The notes: generated from the letters alone by a model not told the origin. A stretch of DNA of 64,000 nucleotides from Victivallales bacterium (GCA_017548425.1 JAFZAB010000091.1:1-64000), one strand, 5' to 3'; counted from the first letter of the stretch, positions 18,396-28,215 are shown. A program made the numbers and translations.

Positions 18396-18432
18396 AAAAG
18401 CCGCTGACCGCTTCTTGCCTTCAGCGGCTTTT
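18396..18432 (+). terminator. Rho-independent terminator of the alpha-galactosidase gene
   Basis: AAAAGCCGCTGA (18396-18407) pairs perfectly with TCAGCGGCTTTT (18421-18432) around a 13-base loop. The A-run/T-run arms make it potentially bidirectional. It lies 28 bases past the stop codon. Confidence 0.85.
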
Positions 18433-18442
18433 GCGCTATTGT

Positions 18443-21232
18443 ATGATTCATGAAACTCTTTACCTTAATATTAATAAGTCCCCACCTGTGAAATCCACTG
18501 AAACCATCGCCCCCAGCCGTTTTCTCGTCGGTATCGACCTCGGCACCACCAACTGTTCCGTCTGCTACATCGACATGACGGAACCAGAACGCGCCCTTCA
18601 TGATTTTCCTGTCGTCCAGACTGTAGCAGTCGGCGAAACAGCCGCCGAAACATTGCTGCCATCGTTTTGCTATCTGCCTGGAGAACATGATCTTCCGGAA
18701 AATGCGCTGTCGCTTCCATGGGATCGTTCGCCCAAACTCGCCGTCGGCCATTTCGCCCGCGAACAAGGCGCACGGATTCCTGAACGTCTCGTCGGTTCCG
18801 CCAAATCATGGCTCGCCCATGCAGGTGTAGAACGGACGAAACCAATCCTCCCGTGGGGCGGTGAATTGGGCGACCAGATGCTGTCTCCCGTCGATGCATC
18901 CGCGCAATATTTAGAGCATTTGAAACATGCTTGGGATCAACGATTTGCAAAAATTAAAGACGAAGACGGAACGCCGTGTCTGCTGCAAAATCAGCAAGTC
19001 GTTCTCACAGTTCCCGCGTCGTTTGACGAAACGGCCCGCGAACTGACAGTACAGGCCGCCCGCAAGGCCGGCCTGTCAAAATTGACGCTCATCGAAGAGC
19101 CGTTGGCCGCCTTCTACGCATGGCTGGCCGCCAATCAAAATGATTGGAAACAAAAGGTTTCCGTTGGCGACATCGTGTTGGTCGTCGATATCGGCGGCGG
19201 CACGACGGACTTGACCATCGTCGAAATCGAAGACGATTACACGCTCCGCCGCAAAGCCGTCGGCGAACATCTGCTGCTCGGCGGCGACAACATGGACATG
19301 ACGCTTGCGCACATTGCGGAAACGTCTTGGAAGACGAAACTTCCGCAACGTCAGTGGTCGCGCCTCTGCCAGGAGTGCCGCCGCGCAAAGGAAAAACTGC
19401 TTTCGGAAGACGCTCCGGAAACGATGCAAGTCGCCGTCGCAGGCGAAGGAAGCTCCATCTTTGCATCGCTTAAGACATTTGATTTCAAGCGGGAAGAGAT
19501 TCAATCCGCCATTCTCGACGGCTTTCTCCCGTTTGTTGAAATCGATTCGCCGCCGCCCGAACGCCGCCGCGGCATCCAATCCATGGGACTCCCCTACGCG
19601 GCGGACGCCGCCGTCACAAAACACATTCTCTCGTTTCTGAAATTCGCAGGCAAGACGTTGCACAATCCTGCTCCGATCGCCCTGCCGAACAAAATCCTCT
19701 TCAATGGCGGCGCGCTCATCCCGCCAATTCTCCGCCAGCGGATCTGCGATGTCGTCGCCAACTGGAACGGCGGCGCCATTCCGGATGAATTGGAATCGGC
19801 CGACTTTTCATTGGCGGTTTCACAAGGTGCCGCTTATTATGGACTTGCACGACGCGGCGAAGCCGTTCGCGTCAAAGGCGGCATCGCCAACGCCTATTTC
19901 TTGGAAGTCGCCGCACAGGACGGCAAACGTCTCCTCTGCGTCATGCCGCGCGATACGGACGAAGGTGTTGTCCGACAGCTTTCGGACACATTTCTCTTGC
20001 AGGCCAACACGCCTGTTTCATTCCCCCTGCACGCCTCCGCCACACGGCTGGAGGACAAGCTTGGCGACGTCGTAGAAGACAGCGACGACATCACGCCGCT
20101 GCCGCCGTTGCAAACCATTCTGAGATTTGGCCGCAAGACGGACAAAACGGATTTGAAAGTCACGCTCTCATCGCAACTTAACGAAATCGGCACGCTGGAC
20201 GTCTGGTGCGAAACCGTCGATAAAAGCCACCGTTTTCCGCTGTCGTTCGTCCTGCGCGGAACGGCGCAGAATGACGCAGGCGGTCCGTTGCGGGAAGACA
20301 TCATCGACGAAGCGCACGCCGTCAAAGCGCTCTCATTCATCGAAGAGGCTTTCGCACAAGACGCGCAGTCACTGAATGCCTCTTTCATGACGAAACTGGA
20401 AGAGATTCTGGACGCACCACGCAACGAATGGGGCGCCCCGATCCTCCGCCGCATGGCGGATTTGCTTTTGCAACATATCGAATGGCGTGCCGCCACACCC
20501 GCCCACGAGGCCCGTTGGCTGAATCTCACAGGCTTCGCCCTCCGTCCGGGCACAGGCCGCATCGGTGACGAACTCCGCATCCGCAACGCATGGAAGTTGT
20601 GGAAGCCCGGCCCGTTGGCGGCCAAAAACGCCGCCGTCCAGCAGAATTGGTTCATCTTCTGGCGACGTCTCGCAGGCGGCCTTTCCGCCGGACAGCAGGA
20701 ACAGCTTGCAGGCTCGCTCGCACGCGAACTCATGCCCAAAGACGGCAAGCCGCCGTTGAAAAAAGGCGACCAGACGGCTTTGGAGCAATGGCGCTGCATC
20801 GCCTCCATGGAGCGTATGTCATCTTCCTTCAAGATGAAATGCCTTCAAGCCTTCCTGAACGTTGCCACGAAATTGGAGGACGCCGCCTTCTGGCCCGTCG
20901 CGCGATTCGTCGAACGCATCCCTCTCCACGGAACGGAAGACGCGATGATTCCCGCCACCAAACTCGAACCGCAGGCCCGTCTTCTGCTTGAATATCTCCA
21001 AACAGCCAAACAGCCGCGACTTGCGTTGCTCGCCTTGGCCGCCGCCATAACGCATACAGGCGTCCGCACACTTGATCTTTCCGACAGTTTCCGCAAGAAG
21101 TCATTGGAAATCCTGAAAAAGCACAACGCCCCCGAAGACTGGCTTCAGGCGCTCCAAACGGACAAAGTCGCCAATTCGTTCATGACGGATTTGCGCGGCG
21201 ATTCGCTCCCGCTCGGCCTTTCATTCTCCTAA
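18443..21232 (+). CDS. long Hsp70-like ATPase (DUF3731 type)
   Basis: About 929 residues. A cytoplasmic member of the Hsp70/actin-fold superfamily, longer than DnaK (about 640). ATP-binding motifs: GIDLGTTNCSVCYID near the N-terminus (phosphate 1), VVDIGGGTTDLTIVEI (phosphate 2) and an adenosine-type ILFNGGALIPPI. The C-terminal 450 residues lack a recognisable DnaK substrate lid and match what I recall of DUF3731-bearing Hsp70 relatives in many bacteria, whose clients are unknown. The start is uncertain. A TTG further upstream overlaps the preceding terminator and is unlikely. The ATG at 18443 is used here, and GTG at 18488, nearer the conserved domain, is possible. The Nudix gene follows after 16 bases, so the two are probably co-transcribed. 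Confidence 0.78.
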   Translation: MIHETLYLNINKSPPVKSTETIAPSRFLVGIDLGTTNCSVCYIDMTEPERALHDFPVVQTVAVGETAAETLLPSFCYLPGEHDLPENALSLPWDRSPKLAVGHFAREQGARIPERLVGSAKSWLAHAGVERTKPILPWGGELGDQMLSPVDASAQYLEHLKHAWDQRFAKIKDEDGTPCLLQNQQVVLTVPASFDETARELTVQAARKAGLSKLTLIEEPLAAFYAWLAANQNDWKQKVSVGDIVLVVDIGGGTTDLTIVEIEDDYTLRRKAVGEHLLLGGDNMDMTLAHIAETSWKTKLPQRQWSRLCQECRRAKEKLLSEDAPETMQVAVAGEGSSIFASLKTFDFKREEIQSAILDGFLPFVEIDSPPPERRRGIQSMGLPYAADAAVTKHILSFLKFAGKTLHNPAPIALPNKILFNGGALIPPILRQRICDVVANWNGGAIPDELESADFSLAVSQGAAYYGLARRGEAVRVKGGIANAYFLEVAAQDGKRLLCVMPRDTDEGVVRQLSDTFLLQANTPVSFPLHASATRLEDKLGDVVEDSDDITPLPPLQTILRFGRKTDKTDLKVTLSSQLNEIGTLDVWCETVDKSHRFPLSFVLRGTAQNDAGGPLREDIIDEAHAVKALSFIEEAFAQDAQSLNASFMTKLEEILDAPRNEWGAPILRRMADLLLQHIEWRAATPAHEARWLNLTGFALRPGTGRIGDELRIRNAWKLWKPGPLAAKNAAVQQNWFIFWRRLAGGLSAGQQEQLAGSLARELMPKDGKPPLKKGDQTALEQWRCIASMERMSSSFKMKCLQAFLNVATKLEDAAFWPVARFVERIPLHGTEDAMIPATKLEPQARLLLEYLQTAKQPRLALLALAAAITHTGVRTLDLSDSFRKKSLEILKKHNAPEDWLQALQTDKVANSFMTDLRGDSLPLGLSFS

Positions 21233-21248
21233 CCCACACGGCACGAAC

Positions 21249-21743
21249 ATGTCACAAAACTACTGCCCCATCATGAGCACGCTCGGCTATGTGCTCTCGC
21301 CAGATCGCCAAAACGTCCTGATGACGCATCGTATTTCACGCAAGTCAGATGAACAGTTCGGCAAATACAACGGCCTCGGCGGCCACATGCTGCCCGATGA
21401 AGACATCGCCACCTGTATGATTCGTGAAATCAAGGAGGAAGCGAATATCGACGTCACGGCCATGACGCTTCGCGGCACTGTCAATTGGACATCGTTTGGG
21501 CCTCATGCCGAAAATTGGATCGCCTTCATCTTTCTCATCACCGCCTTCAACGGCACGCCGACGCCGAAAAGCGAAGAAGGCCCGCTCTCATGGATCCCGC
21601 TGAAAGATGTCATGTCGCTCAACCTCTATGAAGGCGACCGCTATTTCATGCCGCTCGTTTTCGACGACGACCCGCGCCCCTTCCACGCCTATCTTCCCTA
21701 CGACAACGAAAAGCCTGTCGGCTGGAGCTTCGTGAGAATCTAA
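21249..21743 (+). CDS. Nudix hydrolase (MutT/MTH1-like)
   Basis: 164 residues, cytoplasmic, hydrolysing a nucleoside diphosphate linked to another group, possibly oxidised dNTPs. The Nudix box is G45-x5-E51-x7-R59-E60-x2-E63-E64, but the usual glycine two residues later is Asn66. All metal-binding glutamates remain. The layout NGLGGHMLPDED with WTSFGP and YFMPLVFDDD resembles the 8-oxo-dGTP diphosphatase (MTH1-like) group. It follows the Hsp70-like gene after 16 bases, consistent with a two-gene unit for stress or repair. Confidence 0.82.
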   Translation: MSQNYCPIMSTLGYVLSPDRQNVLMTHRISRKSDEQFGKYNGLGGHMLPDEDIATCMIREIKEEANIDVTAMTLRGTVNWTSFGPHAENWIAFIFLITAFNGTPTPKSEEGPLSWIPLKDVMSLNLYEGDRYFMPLVFDDDPRPFHAYLPYDNEKPVGWSFVRI

Positions 21744-21745
21744 CC

Positions 21746-21781
21746 TATGTCGTTTACGTCGTTTATGTCCCTTTAGTCCTT
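21746..21781. repeat. degenerate 9-mer array (TATGTCGTT type)
   Basis: Four 9-bp units: TATGTCGTT, TACGTCGTT, TATGTCCCT, TTAGTCCTT. They start just after the Nudix stop codon and end about 14 bases before the RBS CAGGAGG of the next gene. Confidence 0.6.
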
Positions 21782-21808
21782 TTATCATAAGAAGCAGGAG
21801 GTTCTATC

Positions 21809-23896
21809 ATGCATACCCTAAAAGCCAAAACCATCACCGCCAGTTTTGACAACCAAGGCCGTCTCGTTTCATTCACGAATACCGCCTGCGCAAAAGAAAA
21901 CATCATTGCCGCGCCGCCGAAATCCGCCTTCCGCATGACTTGCCAGCGAGGCGACTGCAAGGAAGTCGTCTCCGAAATCGACACGCAGTCCTGCAAGACC
22001 GCTACAACAAAAACGTCCATTAAATTCACGTTCGACGGCATCAAGACGTTCGACGGGCGCCATCATGAAACGCTGCCCATCAAACTGACGCTTTCCGCCA
22101 CGTTGAAAGACGACAAGCTTATCTTCAATGCGGACATCGACAACCAATCGGACGCACAGATACTTGATTTCACCTATCCGCTTGTCGGACCGATTGTTAC
22201 ACTCGGCAACGGCACCCCCGCCTTGCTTCTTCCCGCGCAATCTGGACAGCGTATCCAGAACGTCGGCACATGGCTTGGCCGCATGCCGCGCCATCGCGAA
22301 AACGCCTTCAATGCGCATTCCGTCGTCTATCCAGGCGGCGGCGCGTCCATGCAGTGGCAGGCCTTGACGGATGACCAAAACACATTGTTCCTCACTGGCC
22401 ACGATCCGGATTTCTTTCCAATGGAGCTTCGCCAGCAGGGTGAACTCGGAAAGAACACCGTAATTCTTGAAAATACACGCATGCTCTGCCTGACCGCAGG
22501 AAAATCAATGACCGTTGCGGAAACCGTGCTTGATTTCTATCACGGCGATTGGCATAAGGGCGCGAAGGACTACGCCGCATGGATGTCGCAATATCGTCCG
22601 CAACCAGCACGCCCCGAATGGATTAAGAACATGACAGGATATTTTCTTGTCATCAACAAACAGCAGTTCGGCTACGAAATGTGGCCATATGACTCCCTGC
22701 CAAAGCTTTACGAACTCGCCCAAGCCCATGGTTGCGACACGGTCGGTCTCTTCGGATGGTATCATTCCGGCCATGACAACCAATATCCGGACTTGGAAGT
22801 CAGCCCGACGCTCGGCGGTGCGGATGTGCTTCGTGAAAACATCAAAAAAGTCCAGAAGGCCGGCGGCCATGTGACGCTCTACTACCAAGGCCATCTCATC
22901 GACGAGACATCCAAATACTATCGCAGCGGCGAAGGCAAAGCCGTCTGCATGAAGAACATATGGGGCAGCCCCTACGTCGAGTTCTATAACAAATCGCACA
23001 GAAGTTCCTTCCTGATGCACTTCTCCCGCAAAATGTTCGCGTTGGCCTGCCCGTCCGCCGCGCCGTGGCGTGATCTGATGCTCCGCCGCGAAGACTGGCT
23101 CGCCACGCTTGGGCCAGACGGTTGCCTCTATGACCAGCTTGGCGGACAGCCCCCCTGCCCGTGCTTCGACAAGTCACATGACCATGCGAAAGACAATCCT
23201 GCTCTCGCCCACACGAACGGCCGCCGCCGCATGCTTGCCTCCCTACAGGCCCATTCCAAGCAGATCGGAAAGAATTTCGCATTCATGTCCGAACACATCA
23301 ACGACCTCTATTCGTGCTATTTAGATGCCGTCCATGGCATCATGTCCTATCCCGGCCAGCAAGGCGCGTTGGCCGCCGCGGAAACAGACGCCGACACAGT
23401 TCGTGTCCTCAACTATCCCGCCCTCTTCCGTTATTGCTTCCCTGAAACCATCATCACGATCCGCAATCCCGCACCGCACATCAACGAACGGATGGCCAAT
23501 TACGCCCTCACCTACGGATTCCGTCCCGAAATGGAGCTCCGCTATCAGGCTGATTGCGACGATGTTCTCAATGACACCTACAAGACCAGCCGTCTTTATA
23601 CATTGAAAGTCAACGAACTGCGCAAAAAGTACGCCGAACAGCTTCTGCGCGGCGAATTCCACGACACGGATGAATTGGCGACCATTCCAAAAGGCCTCAC
23701 CGCCACATCATTTGTCAATGGCGCCACGATGGCGGCCGTCCTTTGGAACGACACGAATGAAGCCATCAATCTCAAATCCTTCGCGGCAAAATCCCCTTGG
23801 AAATTGAAGGAAGCTTCAGACATCAATGGAACCGCCTCAAAACTGCCCGCCGCCATCGCGGCTGGACAGATTTTGGTGGTTTTGTTTGCGATGTGA
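21809..23896 (+). CDS. DUF6259-like TIM-barrel glycosidase candidate
   Basis: 695 residues without a signal peptide. The N-terminal 270 residues form a beta-sandwich like the galactose-mutarotase-type domain that precedes many barrels (GH36, GH97, GH101). A barrel-like region follows: VGLFGWYHSGHDNQYPDLE, GGHVTLYYQGHLID and PDGCLYDQLGGQPP, whose Asp is a candidate nucleophile. FMSEHINDLYSCYLDAVHG could supply a second acid. A short beta-sandwich ends the protein (WNDTNEAINL). I match it to DUF6259 from memory of PVC proteins. Activity is undemonstrated. RBS CAGGAGG supports the start. The alpha/beta-hydrolase gene follows after 25 bases, so they are likely one operon. Confidence 0.6.
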   Translation: MHTLKAKTITASFDNQGRLVSFTNTACAKENIIAAPPKSAFRMTCQRGDCKEVVSEIDTQSCKTATTKTSIKFTFDGIKTFDGRHHETLPIKLTLSATLKDDKLIFNADIDNQSDAQILDFTYPLVGPIVTLGNGTPALLLPAQSGQRIQNVGTWLGRMPRHRENAFNAHSVVYPGGGASMQWQALTDDQNTLFLTGHDPDFFPMELRQQGELGKNTVILENTRMLCLTAGKSMTVAETVLDFYHGDWHKGAKDYAAWMSQYRPQPARPEWIKNMTGYFLVINKQQFGYEMWPYDSLPKLYELAQAHGCDTVGLFGWYHSGHDNQYPDLEVSPTLGGADVLRENIKKVQKAGGHVTLYYQGHLIDETSKYYRSGEGKAVCMKNIWGSPYVEFYNKSHRSSFLMHFSRKMFALACPSAAPWRDLMLRREDWLATLGPDGCLYDQLGGQPPCPCFDKSHDHAKDNPALAHTNGRRRMLASLQAHSKQIGKNFAFMSEHINDLYSCYLDAVHGIMSYPGQQGALAAAETDADTVRVLNYPALFRYCFPETIITIRNPAPHINERMANYALTYGFRPEMELRYQADCDDVLNDTYKTSRLYTLKVNELRKKYAEQLLRGEFHDTDELATIPKGLTATSFVNGATMAAVLWNDTNEAINLKSFAAKSPWKLKEASDINGTASKLPAAIAAGQILVVLFAM

Positions 23897-23921
23897 TAAT
23901 CTCCAAGCAAGGAGACGGCAA

Positions 23922-25091
23922 ATGCTTACATGGGAAAAGAATTTCAAGTCGAAGCGTGCGGACGGACGTTACACAGGAAGCCTCGGGGCGCTTTTCGCAA
24001 GCATGCGGGCCAGCAAGCCCAAACTGTCCTTTGACGCTTCCCAAATTGACACGCCTGAAAAATTGGCGCAATGGAAGGCGGCGTTGCGCGCCAAACTCAT
24101 AGAGCTTCTACGGATGCCGGAAGCCACTCCGCAACCTGATCCCGTCATGCTTAGCTCTTCTCCAAGAGACGGCTACACGCTGGAACGGTGGGAGTTCTAT
24201 CCGGACAGTTTCAGCGCCATACCCGTTCTCATCCTGAAACCATCGAAAGGCGACGGCTCCTTCCCCGGCGTCCTCTGCTTTCCAGGCTCCATGCATCCAA
24301 AGGAACTGCTGGCAGGAGAGCCGGATCTCGACAATCCCAATTGCCATCAATACAAGTATCCTGACCGCAATGCACAAGCGCTCTACTGTGTTCGGCAGGG
24401 CTATGTGGCCGTCGCCTTCGACAATCCGGGCACATGCGAACTGGTGGAAGTCGATGGCGATATTGAAAACCAAGGCTCCATGCGAGAAAAGCTTGTCACC
24501 GGCTACATAGGCATGGGCACCACCTATCTTGGCGTTTCGGTCTTCCAGAAACTGCGCTTTCTGGAATGGTTCAAAAAACAGCCATGGGTGGATTCCACCA
24601 GAATTGCTCTCATAGGCCATTCACTGGGATCGGAGCCAGCCATGGCCATGGGCGTGCTGTGTGATGACATCGTAGCCGTGGTCTCCAATGACTTTGTCTG
24701 CGATGACCGCATACGCTACTGCTCCATGACCAATTTCGAAAGGGCCGATAACGGAGGCATCATGCATTATGTTCCAGGCGAATGGGACTATTTCAGCCTT
24801 CCGGACCTGTTGGCGGCCAACGCGCCTAAGTATCTGGCCGTCAACGAAGGCGGTGCCGAAGACTGGATTGACAAAATCCGCAGCAGCTATGCCGTCGCAG
24901 GCGTTCCGGAACGGCTTCAAGTGTCGTATTATCCTAAATACCAGACACCAGGCCCCAAACAGCCCGTCCCCTTATACGGCTTGGATTTTGACACATTATA
25001 TATCGACTGGTGCAGAGTGGACGTGCCCGACCATTCATTCCGCGCGGAACCATCCATGAGGCTTCTAAGAAAGGCTTTTGCCCAATCGTAA
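23922..25091 (+). CDS. alpha/beta-hydrolase, acetyl-xylan-esterase-like
   Basis: 389 residues from the ATG at 23922, which has AAGGAGA 6 bases upstream. An open reading extends further upstream but overlaps the preceding gene's 3' end and has no start signal. The catalytic serine is Ser234 in GHSLGSEPAMAMG and His371 in VPDHSFR is the likely base. The acid is probably in NEGGAEDWID (about 308-317). The N-terminal extension (1-100) with PRDGYTLERWEFYP is typical of abhydrolase_7/acetyl xylan esterase-like proteins common in PVC bacteria. No signal peptide. It may deacetylate imported glycan pieces released by its neighbours. Confidence 0.72.
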   Translation: MLTWEKNFKSKRADGRYTGSLGALFASMRASKPKLSFDASQIDTPEKLAQWKAALRAKLIELLRMPEATPQPDPVMLSSSPRDGYTLERWEFYPDSFSAIPVLILKPSKGDGSFPGVLCFPGSMHPKELLAGEPDLDNPNCHQYKYPDRNAQALYCVRQGYVAVAFDNPGTCELVEVDGDIENQGSMREKLVTGYIGMGTTYLGVSVFQKLRFLEWFKKQPWVDSTRIALIGHSLGSEPAMAMGVLCDDIVAVVSNDFVCDDRIRYCSMTNFERADNGGIMHYVPGEWDYFSLPDLLAANAPKYLAVNEGGAEDWIDKIRSSYAVAGVPERLQVSYYPKYQTPGPKQPVPLYGLDFDTLYIDWCRVDVPDHSFRAEPSMRLLRKAFAQS

Positions 25092-25197
25092 ATAACTTGT
25101 GGTCTCCGCTTTCATGCCTTGAGTCTCGTGCTTCACGCCATGGCGATGACCATATTCATGTGCGTGACTTTAAGCAAAACATTTTTCATTATAAAAC

Positions 25198-25227
25198 TTG
25201 ATTTTATTTTTTGCCATGTATTATATT
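25198..25227 (+). promoter_or_regulatory. candidate promoter of the lyase gene
   Basis: TTGATT (25198-25203), an 18-base spacer, and TATATT (25222-25227) lie in an A+T-rich gap, about 50 bases before the ATG. This is a pattern match only. The rest of the gap from 25092 shows no other feature. Confidence 0.4.
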
Positions 25228-25277
25228 AAAACAATATTTTTGTAACAAGACATTTTAAAATTCGAGTAAAGCCGTTT

Positions 25278-28166
25278 ATGAAAAAAATAATCCTATTTTT
25301 CTTCTGCCTAGCCGCCCTGCTCCACGCGGAGACGCCCATCGTCATTCCTAATCTGGATTTCGAACAGCAGCTCGCCAAATGGGAAAATCGCAACAATATG
25401 GCGACAATCGACAAGGCAGCCGCACGCACAGGCGAATTCGGCCTGCGAATCCATGACGATTCGGCCCAAAACGGCTCCAACATCTATTCGGAAGCCTTCC
25501 CCGTCACGCCGGGCATCGGCTACAGACTCGATTTCTGGGCGAAAAAACTGGATGCGGATTCAGAAGGAACGAGCGTCTATATCCGTCTTTACGGCAAAAA
25601 TGGAAAGGAGCTTCCAGCCGCAAAGACCAGAGGCGAAATCGTTCTCAAGATGGAAGATTCAACGAAATGGACGCTGAATTCCCTCTATTGCATTCCAGGC
25701 CATGATGCCGTCACGGCGCGCATCTGGATCCATTCATCCAATTCAAACATCTCGGATGATGCCATAGATGATCTGCAAGTCTTTCAACTGACGCCAGAAG
25801 AGACGAAAAAGATTCCGCGTCTCTCCCGCACAGGCTTCCCGCCGCCCGCACCCGCCCGCGTCAATGAAATCTACGAAATGCTGTCGGACAAGCCGCAAGG
25901 CCTCGGCTATCCCGTCTCGCGCCGTGACAAATGGGACCATCTGCCAAATCCGAACGGAGCGGACAAAATCATCAAACGCGCGGAAGAACAAATGCCGATT
26001 GAACCGCCTGAACTGAAAGACGAAGAGTACCTATTATTCAACAAGACAGGCGACCGCAAGACCTACGAACGGCCTTACTTCCAGCGGAAGCACCGTCTGT
26101 TCACGTTCGCTGTCGCGGAAGCCCTCGAAAACAAAGGCCGCTTCCTGCCCGCTCTCGAACGCGAAATCAATGCCATTCTGAACGAAAAGAGCTGGGTGCT
26201 GCCCGCCCATGATTCAGGCCTGACCAATTTCAACCAGACGCGATTCTATGCGGATTTGTTCGCCTCCGAACGCGCGTCCGACCTATCAACCGTCGATTGG
26301 TGGTTCCAAGACAAGCTCAAGCCGGAAATGCGCGCCGCCATCCGCCGCGAAATCTTCCGCCGCACCGTCGATCCGTACATCAATTCCATCCGCACGGGCG
26401 ACACGCACGGCCACGGCTGGATGTTCGGCAACGGCAACTGGACAGCCGTCTGCACAGGCAACATGGTCAACTGCATTCTGACCATCGTAGAAGACCGCAT
26501 GACACGCGCGGAAGTGCTTGCGGCGACGGAATTTTCGGACAAGACGTTCCTCTCCGGCTTCACGCCCGACGGCTACTGCAACGAAGGCCTCGGCTATTGG
26601 GGCTACGGCTTCGGCCACTATCTCGCCATGGGCGAACACATCCTGCAAGTCACAAACGGCAAGATGAACATCTTCGAAGGCTATGACAACATCGCAAATG
26701 TCGCCGCCTTCGCGAAAAACATCCAGATACAGGACGGCATCGCCCCCGCATTCGCGGATTGCAGCGTCACCGCCCGCCCTGTTCCCGCCCATCTGGTCAT
26801 CATCCAACGGCATTGGCCGCAGTCGCTTCACAAGCAGGTCAAGCCCGAAAACGTTCTGGATTGCGGCTTCCCGTTCATGCCGCTTGTCGCCTTCAGCGAT
26901 GAAACGGAATATCTTAAGGCGCTTCCAGAGGACGCGCCCTATCCCATCCGCTCTGAATTTCCGGATTCCGGCATCTACATCTTCCGCCATACGGACGCGG
27001 AAGGCAAAGTCTTCGGCGCCGCTATCAAAGGTGGCCACAACGGCGAACACCACAACCACAACGACGTCGGATCCTTCATGGTCACGTGGGACAATGAACG
27101 GCTGCTTGTCGATCCAGGCTCGGAAATCTATTCGCGTCAAACCTTTGGAAAGGAACGCTATACGTTTAGCCTGCTGAATTCTTTCGGACATTCCGTTCCT
27201 GTTGTCGCAGGCAAATTGCAACGCATGGGGCGCGGTGCGAAAGGCATCATCGTCAAGACAGATTTCACAGACGAACAGGACACCATCGTCATCGACATGA
27301 CATCCGCCTATGACGTACCTGAACTCAAATCGCTTATCCGCACGTTCATTTTCAACCGACCGAACAAGACCATCACGCTGACGGACGCCGTTGAATACAC
27401 GGAGCCGAAAGACTTCAGCACGGCGATCATCAGCCGCAACACGTTCAAGGGAAATGCAACCACGCCCGCGCGTTATTTTGTCTTCAGCCGTCCGGAAGCA
27501 TGTCTGGACATCACCGCCTCTTCCGACGCCGCTTTCACTACCAAAACGGAACAGCTGATTCTCCAGTTCGACAGGCTCGGGCCGCACCGTCTGTCCGCCA
27601 CATGGGAGCAACCTGTCCAGAAAGGCGCTATCACATGGACGATCAAGGCGACGGATGTTCCGGCGGACATCTTCAACCTCTACAAGGCACCAGATGTCAC
27701 GCCGTACAAACCTGTTATGGAAAAGGCTATTCTCGTCCAAGCGGAAGATTTCAAAGAAGAGGCGGCTCCTGCTAACGCGAAGAAAGTCGTCGCCGATCCG
27801 AAATTCGGAGCGGACGGCACGGCTCTGAAGCTTTGGGATACGGACGGCCATCGCCTCGCGTGGTCCGTCGCCGTCCCGCAGGACGGCGCGTATCTCCTTC
27901 AGTTCAAAGCATGCTGCGGCATCGTCGAAGGCGTCAACCGCATCGTGAAAGTCGATGGAACCGCCTGCGGTTCCGTCCTTTTCCCATATACGGGCGGTTG
28001 GAGCAACAACGGCAAGAACGACTTCAAGGAACTCTATCCCGCCAACAAGCAAAAGCCGTTGCTTCTTGATCTGAAGAAAGGCGATCACACGATCGAAATC
28101 ATCAACGACAAAGGCGGCGGCTTGAATCTCGACTGGTTCAAACTCATCCCCGCCACAAAACCATAA
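25278..28166 (+). CDS. secreted heparinase II/III-fold polysaccharide lyase with two binding domains
   Basis: 962 residues. Signal peptide MKKIILFFFCLAALLHAE. Residues 20-170 form a CBM4/9-like sandwich (NLDFEQQLAKWE ... VFQLTPEE). An (alpha/alpha) toroid follows (about 240-550). The heparinase II/III beta-domain carries the diagnostic GGHNGEHHNHNDVGSF (586-600) and VDPGSEIYSR. The C-terminus (about 730-962) ends in a CBM6/35-like domain (AILVQAEDF ... LNLDWFKLIP). Family members cleave uronic-acid polysaccharides (heparin, alginate, related glycans) by beta-elimination. His591 to His594 are probably metal or catalytic residues. The substrate is not set. The next gene's start codon is embedded in the heptamer array that begins straight after this stop codon. 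Confidence 0.82.
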   Translation: MKKIILFFFCLAALLHAETPIVIPNLDFEQQLAKWENRNNMATIDKAAARTGEFGLRIHDDSAQNGSNIYSEAFPVTPGIGYRLDFWAKKLDADSEGTSVYIRLYGKNGKELPAAKTRGEIVLKMEDSTKWTLNSLYCIPGHDAVTARIWIHSSNSNISDDAIDDLQVFQLTPEETKKIPRLSRTGFPPPAPARVNEIYEMLSDKPQGLGYPVSRRDKWDHLPNPNGADKIIKRAEEQMPIEPPELKDEEYLLFNKTGDRKTYERPYFQRKHRLFTFAVAEALENKGRFLPALEREINAILNEKSWVLPAHDSGLTNFNQTRFYADLFASERASDLSTVDWWFQDKLKPEMRAAIRREIFRRTVDPYINSIRTGDTHGHGWMFGNGNWTAVCTGNMVNCILTIVEDRMTRAEVLAATEFSDKTFLSGFTPDGYCNEGLGYWGYGFGHYLAMGEHILQVTNGKMNIFEGYDNIANVAAFAKNIQIQDGIAPAFADCSVTARPVPAHLVIIQRHWPQSLHKQVKPENVLDCGFPFMPLVAFSDETEYLKALPEDAPYPIRSEFPDSGIYIFRHTDAEGKVFGAAIKGGHNGEHHNHNDVGSFMVTWDNERLLVDPGSEIYSRQTFGKERYTFSLLNSFGHSVPVVAGKLQRMGRGAKGIIVKTDFTDEQDTIVIDMTSAYDVPELKSLIRTFIFNRPNKTITLTDAVEYTEPKDFSTAIISRNTFKGNATTPARYFVFSRPEACLDITASSDAAFTTKTEQLILQFDRLGPHRLSATWEQPVQKGAITWTIKATDVPADIFNLYKAPDVTPYKPVMEKAILVQAEDFKEEAAPANAKKVVADPKFGADGTALKLWDTDGHRLAWSVAVPQDGAYLLQFKACCGIVEGVNRIVKVDGTACGSVLFPYTGGWSNNGKNDFKELYPANKQKPLLLDLKKGDHTIEIINDKGGGLNLDWFKLIPATKP

Positions 28167-28215
28167 CATTGAACATTAATCATTAATCATTAATCATTAA
28201 GCATTAAACATTATG
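28167..28215. repeat. heptamer array (CATTAAT) that fills stop codon to start codon
   Basis: Seven 7-bp units without gaps: CATTGAA, CATTAAT x3, CATTAAG, CATTAAA, CATTATG. The first unit begins on the base after the lyase TAA. The ATG of the last unit is the start codon of the next gene. No Shine-Dalgarno sequence exists outside the array. Confidence 0.85.

Noticed and set aside
26286-28169. A 627-codon minus-strand frame opposite the lyase gene
   Set aside because: Antisense shadow of the heparinase II/III-type gene, with no start signal and no motif.
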